A stretch of 47,057 bases of DNA, from NCBI GenBank assembly GCA_002419365.1, contig DIGA01000069.1:1-47057 (forward strand), given 5' to 3'. The DNA is from Mageeibacillus sp. UBA5734. Lineage in GTDB: Bacteria; Bacillota; Clostridia; Saccharofermentanales; UBA5734. The notes below the pieces were generated by a model that worked only from the letters and a program-made list of their open reading frames with translations, searched no databases and was not told the origin of the DNA. Below are positions 1-9,047 of this stretch, piece by piece. A program made the position numbers and the translations under genes. The first letter of the stretch is position 1. Each line of letters opens with the position of its first letter.

Positions 1-32
1 TTGCGGCTGAGGGTAGATCAGCCACGCTGGCG

Positions 33-61
33 TTGAGTGTTCCATGGTTTTAGTATAGGAT
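33..61 (+). promoter_or_regulatory. Putative sigma-A promoter of the GPH transporter gene
   Basis: TTGAGT (33-38) and TAGGAT (56-61) are separated by 17 bases, which fits a housekeeping promoter. Transcription would then begin near base 68, past the upstream TTG codon at 65. This favours the TTG at 104 as the translation start. Confidence 0.4.
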
Positions 62-103
62 AATTTGGAACTGGATTCAGTAAGACAGGCAACGGAGCAC
101 CGA

Positions 104-1531
104 TTGGATAAAAATCACACCCCCGTCATTCCCCTTGTGGACAAAATTGGCTATGGCCTGGGCAATCTGGGCGTTGGCATTGCCATGCAAGTCATTGGAG
201 CCTATTTCGTCTTCTTTGCCACAGCCATCCTTGGCATCCCCGGGAGTCTGGCCGGCCTGGCGGTTGGCATCAGTGTCTTCTGGGATGCCGTGACCGATCC
301 ATTGATGGGATACCTTTCCGACCAGACCCGTACGCGTAAGCTGGGTCGGCGCCATCCTTACCTGATTGCTGGCAGCCTGGGCATTGCAGCCACTGTCTAC
401 CTGATCTGGATCATTCAGCCCAGCTGGCAGACCGGGGCCAAATTTGCCTTGATGTTCATCATCCTCATGGTCTTCAAGTCCGCCATGACCGTCTACATCA
501 CACCGTACACCGCACTGGGTGCGGAGCTCTCGACCGACTACAATGAACGGACCCAGATCCAGGGCATCAAGACGATCTTCTTCCTGTCAGGCCTGGCCCT
601 GGTTTCTGTCGCCGGCATGTATTTCTTTTTCCAGCCCACACCAGACTTTCCTGTCGGCCAGCTCAATCCCCGGTCCTACCGCAATATCGGCCTGGCTGCA
701 GCCATCCTGACGGTAGCCTCAGCCGGGATCTGCTTTGGCCTGACTGCCAAATACATACCGCGACTCAGGCGCAGCATGCCTGCTGCAGCAGATAACAGAC
801 CGGTTCATGCTTTGCTCAAGTCGATTCAGGACACGGTCAAAAACCGGCCCTTTCGTGCCACGGCTTTCAGTTATCTGTTCAACAACCTGGCGTCAGCACT
901 TTTGAGCAGCATTGGCCTGCATGTCTTCACGTACACCTTTCATCTTTCAAGCCAGCAGATCGCCCTGGTCCTTGGCCTGCAATTTCTCATCAGCATCATA
1001 TCGCAGCCCATGTGGGCCGCAGTTTCGCGCCGGATGGACAAAAAACCGGCCCTGCATCTTGGCCTGGCATTTGCCAGTGCCGGCAGCCTTGTCTTCATCC
1101 TGCTCGTCCTTTTTCGCCAGGACCTCCAGGCCAATCCTTACGTGTTCATTCCCTTTTCCCTGCTGACAGGCGTGGGTACCGGAGCCCTTTTTACATTACC
1201 GCTGTCCATGGTGGCCGATACGATTGATTTCGATGAATTACGGTCAGGACAACGAGCAGAAGGCCTCTATTACGGCAGTCTGACCTTGTATTACAAGGCC
1301 TCCCAGGCAATCGCCATTTTCCTGATCGGGATCCTGCTCGACTTGATCCGGTTCGATGCCAGCCTGCCCGTGCAAAGTGACGTCACGACGCTCAGTCTGG
1401 GGCTGCTTCTGGCGGTCGGTTCCTTGCTCAGCTTTGGCTTGTCCTATCTGAGTTTGCGTGGCTATGACCTCGATGAAGAAAAAGTCCAGGCGATCCAGGC
1501 CAGGATCGGGGAGATCAAGGCAGGTGCATGA
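104..1531 (+). CDS. GPH-family (glycoside/pentoside/hexuronide:cation) symporter
   Basis: Predicted 475-residue, 12-helix membrane permease of the MFS superfamily, expected to import a sugar or glycoside with Na+ or H+. The N-terminal block VDKIGYGLGNLG is typical of the GPH family. It is followed by hydrophobic segments and the cytoplasmic-loop motif DAVTDPLMGYLSDQTRTR (roughly residues 65-83), the GPH version of the D-P-x-x-G-x-x-D loop. The start is uncertain: TTG at 65 is possible, but TTG at 104 has a GGAG box 6 bases upstream and lies downstream of the putative promoter. The gene ends one base before the next start, which suggests co-transcription with the DUF255 gene. The substrate cannot be deduced, and no glycoside hydrolase lies nearby. 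Confidence 0.85.
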   Translation: MDKNHTPVIPLVDKIGYGLGNLGVGIAMQVIGAYFVFFATAILGIPGSLAGLAVGISVFWDAVTDPLMGYLSDQTRTRKLGRRHPYLIAGSLGIAATVYLIWIIQPSWQTGAKFALMFIILMVFKSAMTVYITPYTALGAELSTDYNERTQIQGIKTIFFLSGLALVSVAGMYFFFQPTPDFPVGQLNPRSYRNIGLAAAILTVASAGICFGLTAKYIPRLRRSMPAAADNRPVHALLKSIQDTVKNRPFRATAFSYLFNNLASALLSSIGLHVFTYTFHLSSQQIALVLGLQFLISIISQPMWAAVSRRMDKKPALHLGLAFASAGSLVFILLVLFRQDLQANPYVFIPFSLLTGVGTGALFTLPLSMVADTIDFDELRSGQRAEGLYYGSLTLYYKASQAIAIFLIGILLDLIRFDASLPVQSDVTTLSLGLLLAVGSLLSFGLSYLSLRGYDLDEEKVQAIQARIGEIKAGA

Positions 1532-1532
1532 A

Positions 1533-3422
1533 ATGGCAATCCAACAGGAAGCCAAACCAGAGCGAAGCCCAGCTTATTCGCAAAATAATCTATCCCAGGC
1601 ACCGTCGCCCTATTTGCGCCAGCACAAGGACAATCCGGTCTGGTGGCAAGACTGGAGCGAAGCGCTTCTGGCCGAGGCGGTCCGCCTTGACATGCCCTTG
1701 TTCGTATCATCCGGTTATGCCACCTGCCACTGGTGCCATGTCATGGCCAGCCAGGCATTCTCCGATCCGGCGGTGGCCACAGTCCTCAACGAGTCATTTG
1801 TCTGTGTCAAAATCGACCGCGAACTGCGACCCGATATCGACCAGTTCCTGATGCAGTATCTGGTTGAAATGAGTGGTCAGGGAGGCTGGCCCTTGAATGC
1901 TTTCCTGACACCAGACCTCAAGCCGATTTTCGCTTTGACCTACGCCACTCCGGAACAGTTTGTCCGGATGGCTGGTCAAGTCTCACTGTTCTATGCCGGC
2001 CGCAAACAAGAGATCCCCCGGTATCGGCCGGAGTCGGACCGGCCGCTGGCTCATCTGGACAGCAGCACGGCAGCAGAAAAGCAGGAGCCTGTCACTTTGC
2101 AGCCAGACCTTTCGGACAGTCTGCCAGGTCTGTCCCAGGAACAGGAACTCTGTGAACACTTGCTGCGCTGGCATGATCCCAGCCATGGCGGGTTTGGCAG
2201 TGGGCAAAAATTCCCACCCCACAGCTCCCTGCTATTCTGGCTTTATGAATGGCAGGATGCAGCCAGTGAGCCTGCCCGTGCAGCCTGCCGTCAGACGTTA
2301 GATGCCATGATGATGAGGGGTTTGCATGACCATCTCCAGGGCGGTTTATTCCGATACTGTGTCGACCGGCAGTGGACTATCCCCCATTTTGAGAAAATGC
2401 TTTATGACCAGGCGATGGCACTCTGGGTCTATGCTCTGGCGGCGCGTCAGACGGGTTTTCCTGCCTACCGGGATATGGCGTTTGCCATCATACGTTGCCT
2501 GGACGAGACGTTTGCCCTGGATGGACATTATCTCACTGCACTCGATGCAGACACCGACCATCGGGAAGGTGCCACCTATGTCTGGTCCGAGTCCGAGCTC
2601 ATATCATTTTTGTCCAGGCAAGAATTTGAATTGTTGCAAACGGCCTTCGACCTGTCAGCACAAAACCAGTTTGGTGGGAAAATCCATCTCGTTCGGCGCC
2701 AGTTGGGCGCTCTGGATCTGGACCGGGAAAAGCTCATGGCTCTGGAAAGAAAATTGCTGGCCATTCGGAAGCGCCGTCCCCAACCCCAGGCGGATGAGAA
2801 AATCTTATCCGGGCAAAATGCCTTGCTGGCAGTCGCTCTGATTCAGGCCGGCCGCTTTTTGAAGGAGCCTTCGCTCGAAGAGAAGGGCAAGCAGCTGGTC
2901 GAAAACATCCTGGAACGCTTCTGGACGGGCGATTCTTTACGGCATGCTGTTTATGGACTCGAGACGATGACCCAGCCCTTCCTGTTCGATGCCGCTGCCC
3001 TGTTACTGGCGGTCTGCCTGCTCGCAGAGTCAGACCCGGAACGCTGGCTGGACTTAGTTGCCACGCTCGTCCCAGCTGTCCGGCGATTTGAGACATCGGA
3101 TGGCTGGTTGGAATCCCTGGCGCCGGATTTCCAACCGGTGCCGGCAGGCTGGTTTGACTCACCGATCCCTTCGCCGGTCAGCCTGGCGGAATTTGCGCTG
3201 ACCTATGCCGCGTACCTGATGGGTGATGACGTTTCGACCCTGCCCTGGCGCCAGCCCTATGGCGCCGATTTTGCCAATCTGGCTGCCATGCTGGCCAATG
3301 GTGGATTTCACGTCTGGACCAGCCCGCAAGCCTTGTCATGGACCAGCCTGCCTGCCAACAGCATCCAGCTGCGAGGAACGCCTGCGACCGACTGTTACCG
3401 CGGTACCTGCCATCCTTACTGA
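1533..3422 (+). CDS. Thioredoxin-domain (DUF255 / YyaL-type) protein
   Basis: 629-residue protein of the DUF255 family (SSP411/YyaL-like): an N-terminal thioredoxin fold joined to a long alpha-helical barrel resembling N-acyl-glucosamine epimerases. Visible hallmarks are SPYLRQHKDNPVWWQDW near the N-terminus, the CHWCH redox motif (Cys-x-x-Cys), DRELRPDID, GQGGWPLNAFLTPD and, further on, IPHFEKMLYDQA. The cellular role of the family is not settled; the thioredoxin motif suggests redox or thiol chemistry. The ATG at 1533 was chosen because it matches the family N-terminus and follows an AAGG box; a longer reading from 1458 would overlap the transporter gene deeply. The 3' end overlaps the convergent sortase gene by 7 bases. 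Confidence 0.88.
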   Translation: MAIQQEAKPERSPAYSQNNLSQAPSPYLRQHKDNPVWWQDWSEALLAEAVRLDMPLFVSSGYATCHWCHVMASQAFSDPAVATVLNESFVCVKIDRELRPDIDQFLMQYLVEMSGQGGWPLNAFLTPDLKPIFALTYATPEQFVRMAGQVSLFYAGRKQEIPRYRPESDRPLAHLDSSTAAEKQEPVTLQPDLSDSLPGLSQEQELCEHLLRWHDPSHGGFGSGQKFPPHSSLLFWLYEWQDAASEPARAACRQTLDAMMMRGLHDHLQGGLFRYCVDRQWTIPHFEKMLYDQAMALWVYALAARQTGFPAYRDMAFAIIRCLDETFALDGHYLTALDADTDHREGATYVWSESELISFLSRQEFELLQTAFDLSAQNQFGGKIHLVRRQLGALDLDREKLMALERKLLAIRKRRPQPQADEKILSGQNALLAVALIQAGRFLKEPSLEEKGKQLVENILERFWTGDSLRHAVYGLETMTQPFLFDAAALLLAVCLLAESDPERWLDLVATLVPAVRRFETSDGWLESLAPDFQPVPAGWFDSPIPSPVSLAEFALTYAAYLMGDDVSTLPWRQPYGADFANLAAMLANGGFHVWTSPQALSWTSLPANSIQLRGTPATDCYRGTCHPY

Positions 3423-4210
3423 ATCTTCACCGCATGGACCACGAAACGGGCATTGTCGACCTCGTATGAGCAAGTCAGCAAAGTCAGGATTTGTTGCTCC
3501 GCCGTCACGTCGATGCCGTAGTCAAAGTCTGATTTTTCGATCAGGGTATCCAGAAAAGCCTGGTACTCTGCATCGTTGGAAAAAATGGTCTGGATGACAT
3601 AGAAGTCGGTAGTCATGACATAGCTGGCAAAAACCTGCCATTCGGTCATGCCGTCCAGGGTTTCCAGAATGATCCGGTTGTTTGTCCGGGCGAAATCCTC
3701 CTCCTTGAAATACCTCAGGTTATGGAACATCGTGCCGTCTTTCATATTGTGGCCGTACAGGATGCTGTGACGGCCGGCAAACGAACCGGTATTGCGGAAA
3801 TCCTGGTAGATCGCGCCGGCAATGTCCTTGTTGCCCAGATAATCGTGCTTGAGGTAGAAGTCATTGTCAGTGCCGCAGACGACTGGATCGTCGATCCGGG
3901 TGCCCGGGATCGTCAACCAGGCAACGGCATCCGGATTTTGCGCCCGGACTTCGGCCAGCCGGTCCGAGACCACATAGGGAATTGGCGTGGGGGTGGGCTG
4001 GAGAGTGGGTGCAGGTGTTGGCGTCAGCGTGGGACTGGTCTGTGACTGGGTCGCACTGGTTGTAGCGGCACTGTCCTGGACGGTGTTGTTGCGCTGGACC
4101 AGGATACGGATGAACATGCTGATTGTCACGATGACGACAATCGCCACCAGAATGAACTCGATCCGGATGGCCCGGACAATCCAGCGCTGGATCTTGATGG
4201 GGTCGAACAT
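3416..4210 (-). CDS. srtB: Class B sortase
   Basis: 264-residue membrane-anchored cysteine transpeptidase. Sortases cut a C-terminal sorting signal and attach the protein to the cell wall. Residues about 16-38 form one transmembrane helix after a short cytoplasmic tail, followed by a Thr/Pro-rich linker (about 45-78) and the catalytic domain. The triad is readable: His154 in LYGHNMKDG, Cys247 in LLTCSYE and Arg255 in NARFVVHA. Spacing and the surrounding helix insert fit class B. The start has an AGAGG box. No protein with a recognisable sorting signal (NPxTN/LPxTG plus a hydrophobic tail) is encoded in this window, so its substrate must lie elsewhere. The gene converges on the DUF255 gene. 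Confidence 0.93.
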   Translation of the reverse strand: MFDPIKIQRWIVRAIRIEFILVAIVVIVTISMFIRILVQRNNTVQDSAATTSATQSQTSPTLTPTPAPTLQPTPTPIPYVVSDRLAEVRAQNPDAVAWLTIPGTRIDDPVVCGTDNDFYLKHDYLGNKDIAGAIYQDFRNTGSFAGRHSILYGHNMKDGTMFHNLRYFKEEDFARTNNRIILETLDGMTEWQVFASYVMTTDFYVIQTIFSNDAEYQAFLDTLIEKSDFDYGIDVTAEQQILTLLTCSYEVDNARFVVHAVKIQ

Positions 4211-4308
4211 GGTTACCTCTCTGGCTCATGCGAACTGGATGGGTTGCAACGCCTGTGCGCTGCGCTGTGTACAAAGCTTGGTGTCTATTACACCACAACT
4301 GGTGATGA

Positions 4309-4335
4309 AAAGGGACCCCCATGCGGGAGTCCTTT
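4309..4335 (-). terminator. Distal copy of tandem terminators after glnN
   Basis: Read on the minus strand, AAAGGACTCCC, a short GCAT loop and GGGGGTCCC form an imperfect stem followed by TTTT. It is a near copy of the hairpin at 4344-4370, including the shared flank AGTGGAAAGGACTCCC. It would act as back-up termination for glnN ahead of the sortase gene. Confidence 0.7.
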
Positions 4336-4343
4336 CCACTGAA

Positions 4344-4370
4344 AAAGGACCCCCTTCAAGGGAGTCCTTT
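4344..4370 (-). terminator. glnN: Proximal intrinsic terminator of glnN
   Basis: On the minus strand AAAGGAC pairs with GTCCTTT and CCC with GGG around a TTGAA loop, with one internal mismatch, and the stem runs into a T-tract. It lies about 65 bases beyond the glnN stop codon, on the correct strand for a rho-independent terminator. Confidence 0.8.
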
Positions 4371-4433
4371 CCACTGAAAATCTAAAAGCGGGGATCGGTC
4401 GCCGAGTGTCGCTTCTTCGCAGTAGACCGGCCT

Positions 4434-6548
4434 TTAGACTTTGAACAGTAAATCAGAGTAGGTCGGCAACGGCCAATAGTCAGCATCGACCAGGGTCTCC
4501 AGCACGTCGGCATCAGCACGCAGCTCATTCATGGCAGCAAAGACGAGGTCGCGATAGGCTTCAGCCTGGGCTTTGGAGTCGCCATGCAGATTGGTGGCAG
4601 TATCGAGCGCTTTTTCCAGTTTGGCGATGTTGGCGTACAGTGATTTCATCGCCACATTGACTTTGCCAAACAGTTCCTTTTCGACGGAGATATCTCCACC
4701 AACGGCATCGATGCTGGCCATGGACGAGGCCAGGTCGGCCTTGAAGTTGATGACGGCTGGCAGGAGCTGGCGTTTGGCAATTTCCACCGCGGTCAGACCT
4801 TCGATGTTGATCGTCTTGACGTAGATCTCGTACTGGATCTCGGTCCGGGATTCCATTTCAATCCAGGAGAGAATGCCGTGCTTGGCCATCAGGGCCTTGT
4901 TTTTCTCAGCATTGATTGCGGCGATGGCATCGACTGTGGTGCGGATATTGGCCAAGCCTCTGCGGGCTGCTTCCTCGACCCATTCGTCGGAGTAGCCATT
5001 GCCATTGAAGATGATGCGCTTGTGGTTCTTGATGACTTCCAGGATGATCGCATTGGCTTCTGTTTCAACATTTTCAGCTTTTTCCAGTCGGTCAGCGACC
5101 TGGCTGAAAATTTCAGCGACGGCTGCGTTGAGGGTGAAGTTGCACTGGGCAACGGACTGGGACGAACCGACCATGCGGAATTCGAATTTGTTGCCGGTAA
5201 AGGCGAACGGAGAAGTCCGGTTGCGGTCAGTGGTGTCTTTGAACAAGGACGGCAGGGAAGAGGTGCCGAGTTCGAGCAGGCCGCCAACTTTGCTGGACGT
5301 TGCACCGCCACTCTTTTCGATCTGCTCGAGGATGTCGGTCAGCTGGTCACCGAGGAAGATCGAGATGATCGCCGGCGGGGCTTCATTGGCGCCGAGACGG
5401 TGATCATTGCCTGGGCTGGCGGCAGAGGCGCGCAGCAGATCGGCATAGACATCGACAGCGCGGATAACGGAAGTCAGAACCAGAAGGAACTGCAGGTTCT
5501 CGTGCGGGGTCTTGCCTGGTTCGAGCAGATTCTGGCCATCGTCCGTGCCCATGGACCAGTTGTTGTGCTTGCCCGAACCATTGACACCGGCAAATGGTTT
5601 TTCATGCAGCAGGCAGACCAGGCCATGGCGCAGGGCGACCTTTTTCATGGTTTCCATGGTCAGCTGATTGTGGTCGGTAGCAATATTCGTGGTGGTGAAG
5701 ATCGGCGCCAGCTCATGCTGGGCCGGTGCAACTTCGTTGTGCTTGGTCTTGGCAGAAACGCCCAGCTTCCACAGCTCGGAGTCCAGGTCAGACATGTAGG
5801 CGGCAATGCGGTCCTTGATCTGGCCGAAGTAATGGTCTTCCAGATCCTGGCCTTTGGGAGGCTTGGCACCAAACAGGGTGCGGCCGGTCAGCATCAGGTC
5901 GAGGCGCTGGTCAAACAGCTTCTTGTCGATCAGGAAATATTCCTGCTCGGGACCGACGGTGGTGGTGACTTTGCTGGTGGTGGTGTTGCCCAGGGCGCGC
6001 AGGACACGCAAGGCCTGGCGGTTGAGGGCGTCCATCGAGCGGAGCAGAGGAGTCTTCTTGTCCAGTGCTTCACCCGTATAGGAGGCGAAGGCGGTTGGGA
6101 TATAGAGGCTGCCGTCCTTGACGAAGGCTGGCGAGGTGCAGTCCCAGGCGGTGTAGCCGCGGGCTTCAAAGGTGGCACGCAGGCCGCCGGACGGGAAAGA
6201 AGAGGCGTCTGGTTCACCTTTGATCAGTTCTTTGCCGGAAAATTCCATGATCACGCGGCCATCGAGGGTCGGCGAAATGAAGGAATCGTGTTTTTCAGCG
6301 GTGACGCCAGTCAGGGGCTGGAACCAGTGGGTGAAATGGGTGGCACCTTTGGAAATGGCCCAGTCTTTCATCGCCGAGGCGACCACTTCAGCGACTTGAG
6401 GATCCAGCGGGATGCCTTCCTCAATGGTCTTGCGCAAGGACTTGTAAATCGCCTTGGGCAGGACAGTTCTCATGACGGAATCATTGAAGACATTGCTGCC
6501 AAAGATCTCGGCCATATTGATCACATTGGTTTCGGTGGTCATGCTCAT
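4434..6548 (-). CDS. glnN: Glutamine synthetase type III
   Basis: 704-residue GSIII enzyme, which makes glutamine from glutamate, ammonia and ATP in the cytoplasm. The size (over 700 residues) and blocks such as HFTHWFQPLTG, TVGPEQEYFLID, AKTKHNEVAPAQHELAPIF, KPFAGVNGSGKHNNWS and NRTSPFAFTGNKFEFRMVGSSQS are characteristic of GSIII rather than GlnA. The start ATG at 6548 is preceded by GGGGA with 7-base spacing; an in-frame ATG at 6587 lacks a good site. The gene stands alone, between a long leader of over 200 bases and two tandem terminators, so its control is probably independent. No GlnR or NtrC gene is seen nearby. Confidence 0.96.
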   Translation of the reverse strand: MSMTTETNVINMAEIFGSNVFNDSVMRTVLPKAIYKSLRKTIEEGIPLDPQVAEVVASAMKDWAISKGATHFTHWFQPLTGVTAEKHDSFISPTLDGRVIMEFSGKELIKGEPDASSFPSGGLRATFEARGYTAWDCTSPAFVKDGSLYIPTAFASYTGEALDKKTPLLRSMDALNRQALRVLRALGNTTTSKVTTTVGPEQEYFLIDKKLFDQRLDLMLTGRTLFGAKPPKGQDLEDHYFGQIKDRIAAYMSDLDSELWKLGVSAKTKHNEVAPAQHELAPIFTTTNIATDHNQLTMETMKKVALRHGLVCLLHEKPFAGVNGSGKHNNWSMGTDDGQNLLEPGKTPHENLQFLLVLTSVIRAVDVYADLLRASAASPGNDHRLGANEAPPAIISIFLGDQLTDILEQIEKSGGATSSKVGGLLELGTSSLPSLFKDTTDRNRTSPFAFTGNKFEFRMVGSSQSVAQCNFTLNAAVAEIFSQVADRLEKAENVETEANAIILEVIKNHKRIIFNGNGYSDEWVEEAARRGLANIRTTVDAIAAINAEKNKALMAKHGILSWIEMESRTEIQYEIYVKTINIEGLTAVEIAKRQLLPAVINFKADLASSMASIDAVGGDISVEKELFGKVNVAMKSLYANIAKLEKALDTATNLHGDSKAQAEAYRDLVFAAMNELRADADVLETLVDADYWPLPTYSDLLFKV

Positions 6549-6982
6549 CGTGAAATCCCCTTTCATTGCTACGAGCGCCCCGGTCATTGGACCGGTTGGA
6601 ACGGTTCGTCTGTGGCTGCCAGGTGCCTGCCTTCAGCAGATATTAGCCAGCTGTTGGCAGACGACCGCTTAAATAAAAAAGAGAGTGAAATAAATCCCGC
6701 GCGAGATTCATAAACACCCTTGTTTATCCAAGCCATGCTATCGGATCGTAATAGCATCTGTAGCCGTCACTATTCGTTTGATGGAATTTAGTGTAACACA
6801 ATTCGTCCATTCTGCAAGTCCAATGCATACAAATTTCATATTGAAAAATGAACAAAATTGCACCGGTCCAGCCCGCCCGCCTTTTATGCAACGTGATAGA
6901 ATGAAGGTAGCAATGCTGCACAAGGCTACCTGACGGCTCTGGCTGCAGGTCAGGCACAAGGCGAAACGGGAGGCTTGAAGCC
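6549..6982. other. Divergent intergenic region between glnN and ald
   Basis: This 434-base, comparatively AT-rich stretch holds no convincing gene. On the glnN side it contains a perfect 6-bp hairpin with a 4-base loop at 6580-6595 (CCGGTC/GACCGG) and a CGTCTG/CAGACG pair enclosing a longer structured leader. CAGGTGCCTG at 6620-6629 matches the core of the inverted repeat in the valS leader. On the ald side the only clear signal is the GGGAGG ribosome binding site at 6968-6973. Confidence 0.6.
6790..6817 (-). promoter_or_regulatory. Putative glnN promoter
   Basis: On the minus strand TTGCAG (6817-6812) and TACACT (6795-6790) are 16 bases apart. If used, the glnN transcript would carry a leader of about 235 bases. 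Both boxes are imperfect, so this is a tentative call. Confidence 0.3.
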
Positions 6983-8020
6983 ATGCAAGTAGGCATTCCC
7001 AGGGAAATCAAGAACAATGAAAACCGGGTGGCTATGACTCCTGCCTGCGTCCATGACCTGACCGCACAGGGAGCTCGGGTGACCGTCGAGACGGGTGCTG
7101 GACTGGGCAGTAGTTTTTCCGATGACGACTATCGCGCTGCCGGCGCTGTGATCGGGACCGCAGCGGACGCCTGGGCTTGCCGGCTGGTGGTCAAGGTCAA
7201 GGAGCCCCAGCCATCCGAATACGGCTACTTCCGGCCAGACTTGATTTTATTCACGTTTTTGCATCTGGCGGCCAATGAAACACTGGAAGCTAAGCTGCGC
7301 GAAACGAAGGTGAAAGCCATCGCCTATGAGCTCGTCCAGCTGCCGGACGGGTCGTTGCCCTTGCTGGCGCCGATGTCGGAAATTGCCGGTCGCCTGGGGG
7401 CCATGATGGCCGAATATTATCTGCAAAAGACCCAGGGCGGCCGCGGCCTTCTGGCTGGTGGTGTACCGGGCGTGGAAAAGGCCCGTTTCACCATTATCGG
7501 GGCCGGGACTGCTGGCCGGGCTGCGTTGCAGGCCGTTGTTGGCATGGGTGCGGATGTCACCATCCTCGACAACCAGATCGCCAAGCTGGCGCGGCTGGAG
7601 GAACAATACCAGTCCAGGGTCCGGACCTTGTTCTCCAATCGCAAAAATCTGGAAGATGCTGTCACAGCTTCAGATGCAGTCATTTCCACGGTTTTGGTAC
7701 CGGGAGCCAGGGCACCGCACCTGGTCACGTCCGACATGGTCCGGCGCATGTCCACGGGCAGTGTGATCGTGGACATCGCGATCGACCAGGGCGGCTCCGT
7801 CGAGACGATCCCCCACAGCACCACGCACGATGACCCTGTCCTGGTCATCGATGGGGTGATCCACTATGCTGTCGCCAACATGCCTGGGGCTGTGCCGCGG
7901 ACGGCCACGACCGCACTGTCCAATGCCACCTTGCCGTATGTGCTGCTTCTGGCCGAGCACGGACTGGCTGCCTTGGACATCACGCCGGAACTGGCCCGGG
8001 CCATCTTGCATGTTGAATAG
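6983..8020 (+). CDS. ald: Alanine dehydrogenase (short C-terminus)
   Basis: 345-residue NAD-dependent alanine dehydrogenase, converting L-alanine and NAD+ to pyruvate, ammonia and NADH. The N-terminal substrate domain shows MQVGIPREIKNNENRVAMTP with Arg15, the KVKEPQ lysine (Lys73) and His94 in FTFLHLAAN. The nucleotide-binding fold carries GAGTAG, and DIAIDQGG and NMPGAVPRTAT are typical of the family. A GGGAGG box sits 9 bases before the ATG. Family members are usually about 370 residues; this one stops soon after the LPYVLLLAEHG helix and lacks the last 25-35 residues, which are not part of the active site. It faces away from glnN, so two ammonia-handling genes are divergently arranged. 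Confidence 0.93.
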   Translation: MQVGIPREIKNNENRVAMTPACVHDLTAQGARVTVETGAGLGSSFSDDDYRAAGAVIGTAADAWACRLVVKVKEPQPSEYGYFRPDLILFTFLHLAANETLEAKLRETKVKAIAYELVQLPDGSLPLLAPMSEIAGRLGAMMAEYYLQKTQGGRGLLAGGVPGVEKARFTIIGAGTAGRAALQAVVGMGADVTILDNQIAKLARLEEQYQSRVRTLFSNRKNLEDAVTASDAVISTVLVPGARAPHLVTSDMVRRMSTGSVIVDIAIDQGGSVETIPHSTTHDDPVLVIDGVIHYAVANMPGAVPRTATTALSNATLPYVLLLAEHGLAALDITPELARAILHVE

Positions 8021-8030
8021 AGGTGATAAC

Positions 8031-9047
8031 ATGACAGAACCAGACTCTCGAACGGACATTCTATTGCTGGCGGAACAGGCGCGCCAGTTTTTCAAGCACC
8101 AGACTCAGGCTGTCCGGACCTGTCTGGACCGCCTGGATGCAGGAGAGGAGGATCCAGAACTGATCCATGACCTGCGTGTGGCCGCCCGGCGATTCACCAG
8201 CCTGATCAGGCAAACCGAACCTTATCTCGATCCCGCCTGGTGCCGCCAGGCTGCAAAAAGCCTGCGCCCGGTGCGCAAGGCGACCAATCGTCTGCGCGAT
8301 ACGTCGGTCCTGATCGCCCGCATGGCAACCGTGACGCCCGGACAGGCGCCAAGCCAGGCTTGGACGGACCTGGTTGACTGGCTGCGGCATGAGCAGCATA
8401 AACACCTGGAGAAGGCCCGGCAAAAGTTAGTGGCCCAGAAATTTCGCCAGCAGCTGGAGCAGCTGGATGCTTTCCTCGGCGACCAGGCTTCCACGTCCAG
8501 GTTGCTGCGTACAGAACCCTCCAAGAGTGATCTTTACGCTCTGTATAGTCTTGAAGGCGTCCGGACGGCCCTGTTGTTCCGCCAAACGGCGACCCTTCTG
8601 GCACAGCGTCAATGGATCGTCGCGGAATCCGAGCTGCCGGCAGAAGTCCTGGCTGACCCCGTTCTGGCGGCCGGTTTTCTTGCGATCGCACCGGAAGTCA
8701 TCCACCGGATCCGACTCGCAGCCAAGGATTTCCGCTATGCCCTCGAATTCCTGGCTCCCGTGCTGCAACCTGAGCCACTGGCTGCCTGGTTGAGCTCCTT
8801 CCGGACCTTGCAGGACCAGTTGGGCACCATCCATGACCTCGACCTCGCCCTGGAGCGCATCGCCAGTCTGGAAAAACATGGACCGGACAGCAAGCCGGCG
8901 CAAGACTGGCTTGAACTGTGCTCGACATTGAAAAGAGCCTGGCGCGAAGAACGCCAGACTCTGGTGGATCAATTGCAGACTCAGTGGTCTGATTGGACGG
9001 CTGAGCGGTACGAATGCAAGATTTATGATCTGATCTTTCAAAAATAG
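8031..9047 (+). CDS. CHAD domain-containing protein
   Basis: 338-residue all-helical CHAD-domain protein. CHAD domains carry conserved basic and histidine residues, and several bind inorganic polyphosphate. The signature HDLRVAARRFTSLIRQTEPYL lies near residues 45-65 and is echoed in the second half by IHRIRLAAKDFRYALEFLAPVL, the usual two-fold repeat. The ATG at 8031 has a GAGGTG box 5 bases upstream and lies 10 bases after the ald stop, so the two genes are probably co-transcribed. There is no fused CYTH domain. A specific role is not known. Confidence 0.88.
   Translation: MTEPDSRTDILLLAEQARQFFKHQTQAVRTCLDRLDAGEEDPELIHDLRVAARRFTSLIRQTEPYLDPAWCRQAAKSLRPVRKATNRLRDTSVLIARMATVTPGQAPSQAWTDLVDWLRHEQHKHLEKARQKLVAQKFRQQLEQLDAFLGDQASTSRLLRTEPSKSDLYALYSLEGVRTALLFRQTATLLAQRQWIVAESELPAEVLADPVLAAGFLAIAPEVIHRIRLAAKDFRYALEFLAPVLQPEPLAAWLSSFRTLQDQLGTIHDLDLALERIASLEKHGPDSKPAQDWLELCSTLKRAWREERQTLVDQLQTQWSDWTAERYECKIYDLIFQK

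Noticed and set aside
4878..6713. A 611-residue reading frame on the + strand opposite glnN
   Set aside because: It is antisense to a clear GSIII gene, has low-complexity Gly/Val/Ala-rich content and no recognisable domain or ribosome binding site; it results from GC-rich codon bias.
8000..8060. A frameshift joining ald to the next gene to restore the missing Ald C-terminus
   Set aside because: The downstream sequence has its own GAGGTG site and an ATG giving a complete CHAD protein, and no other frame encodes the typical Ald tail.
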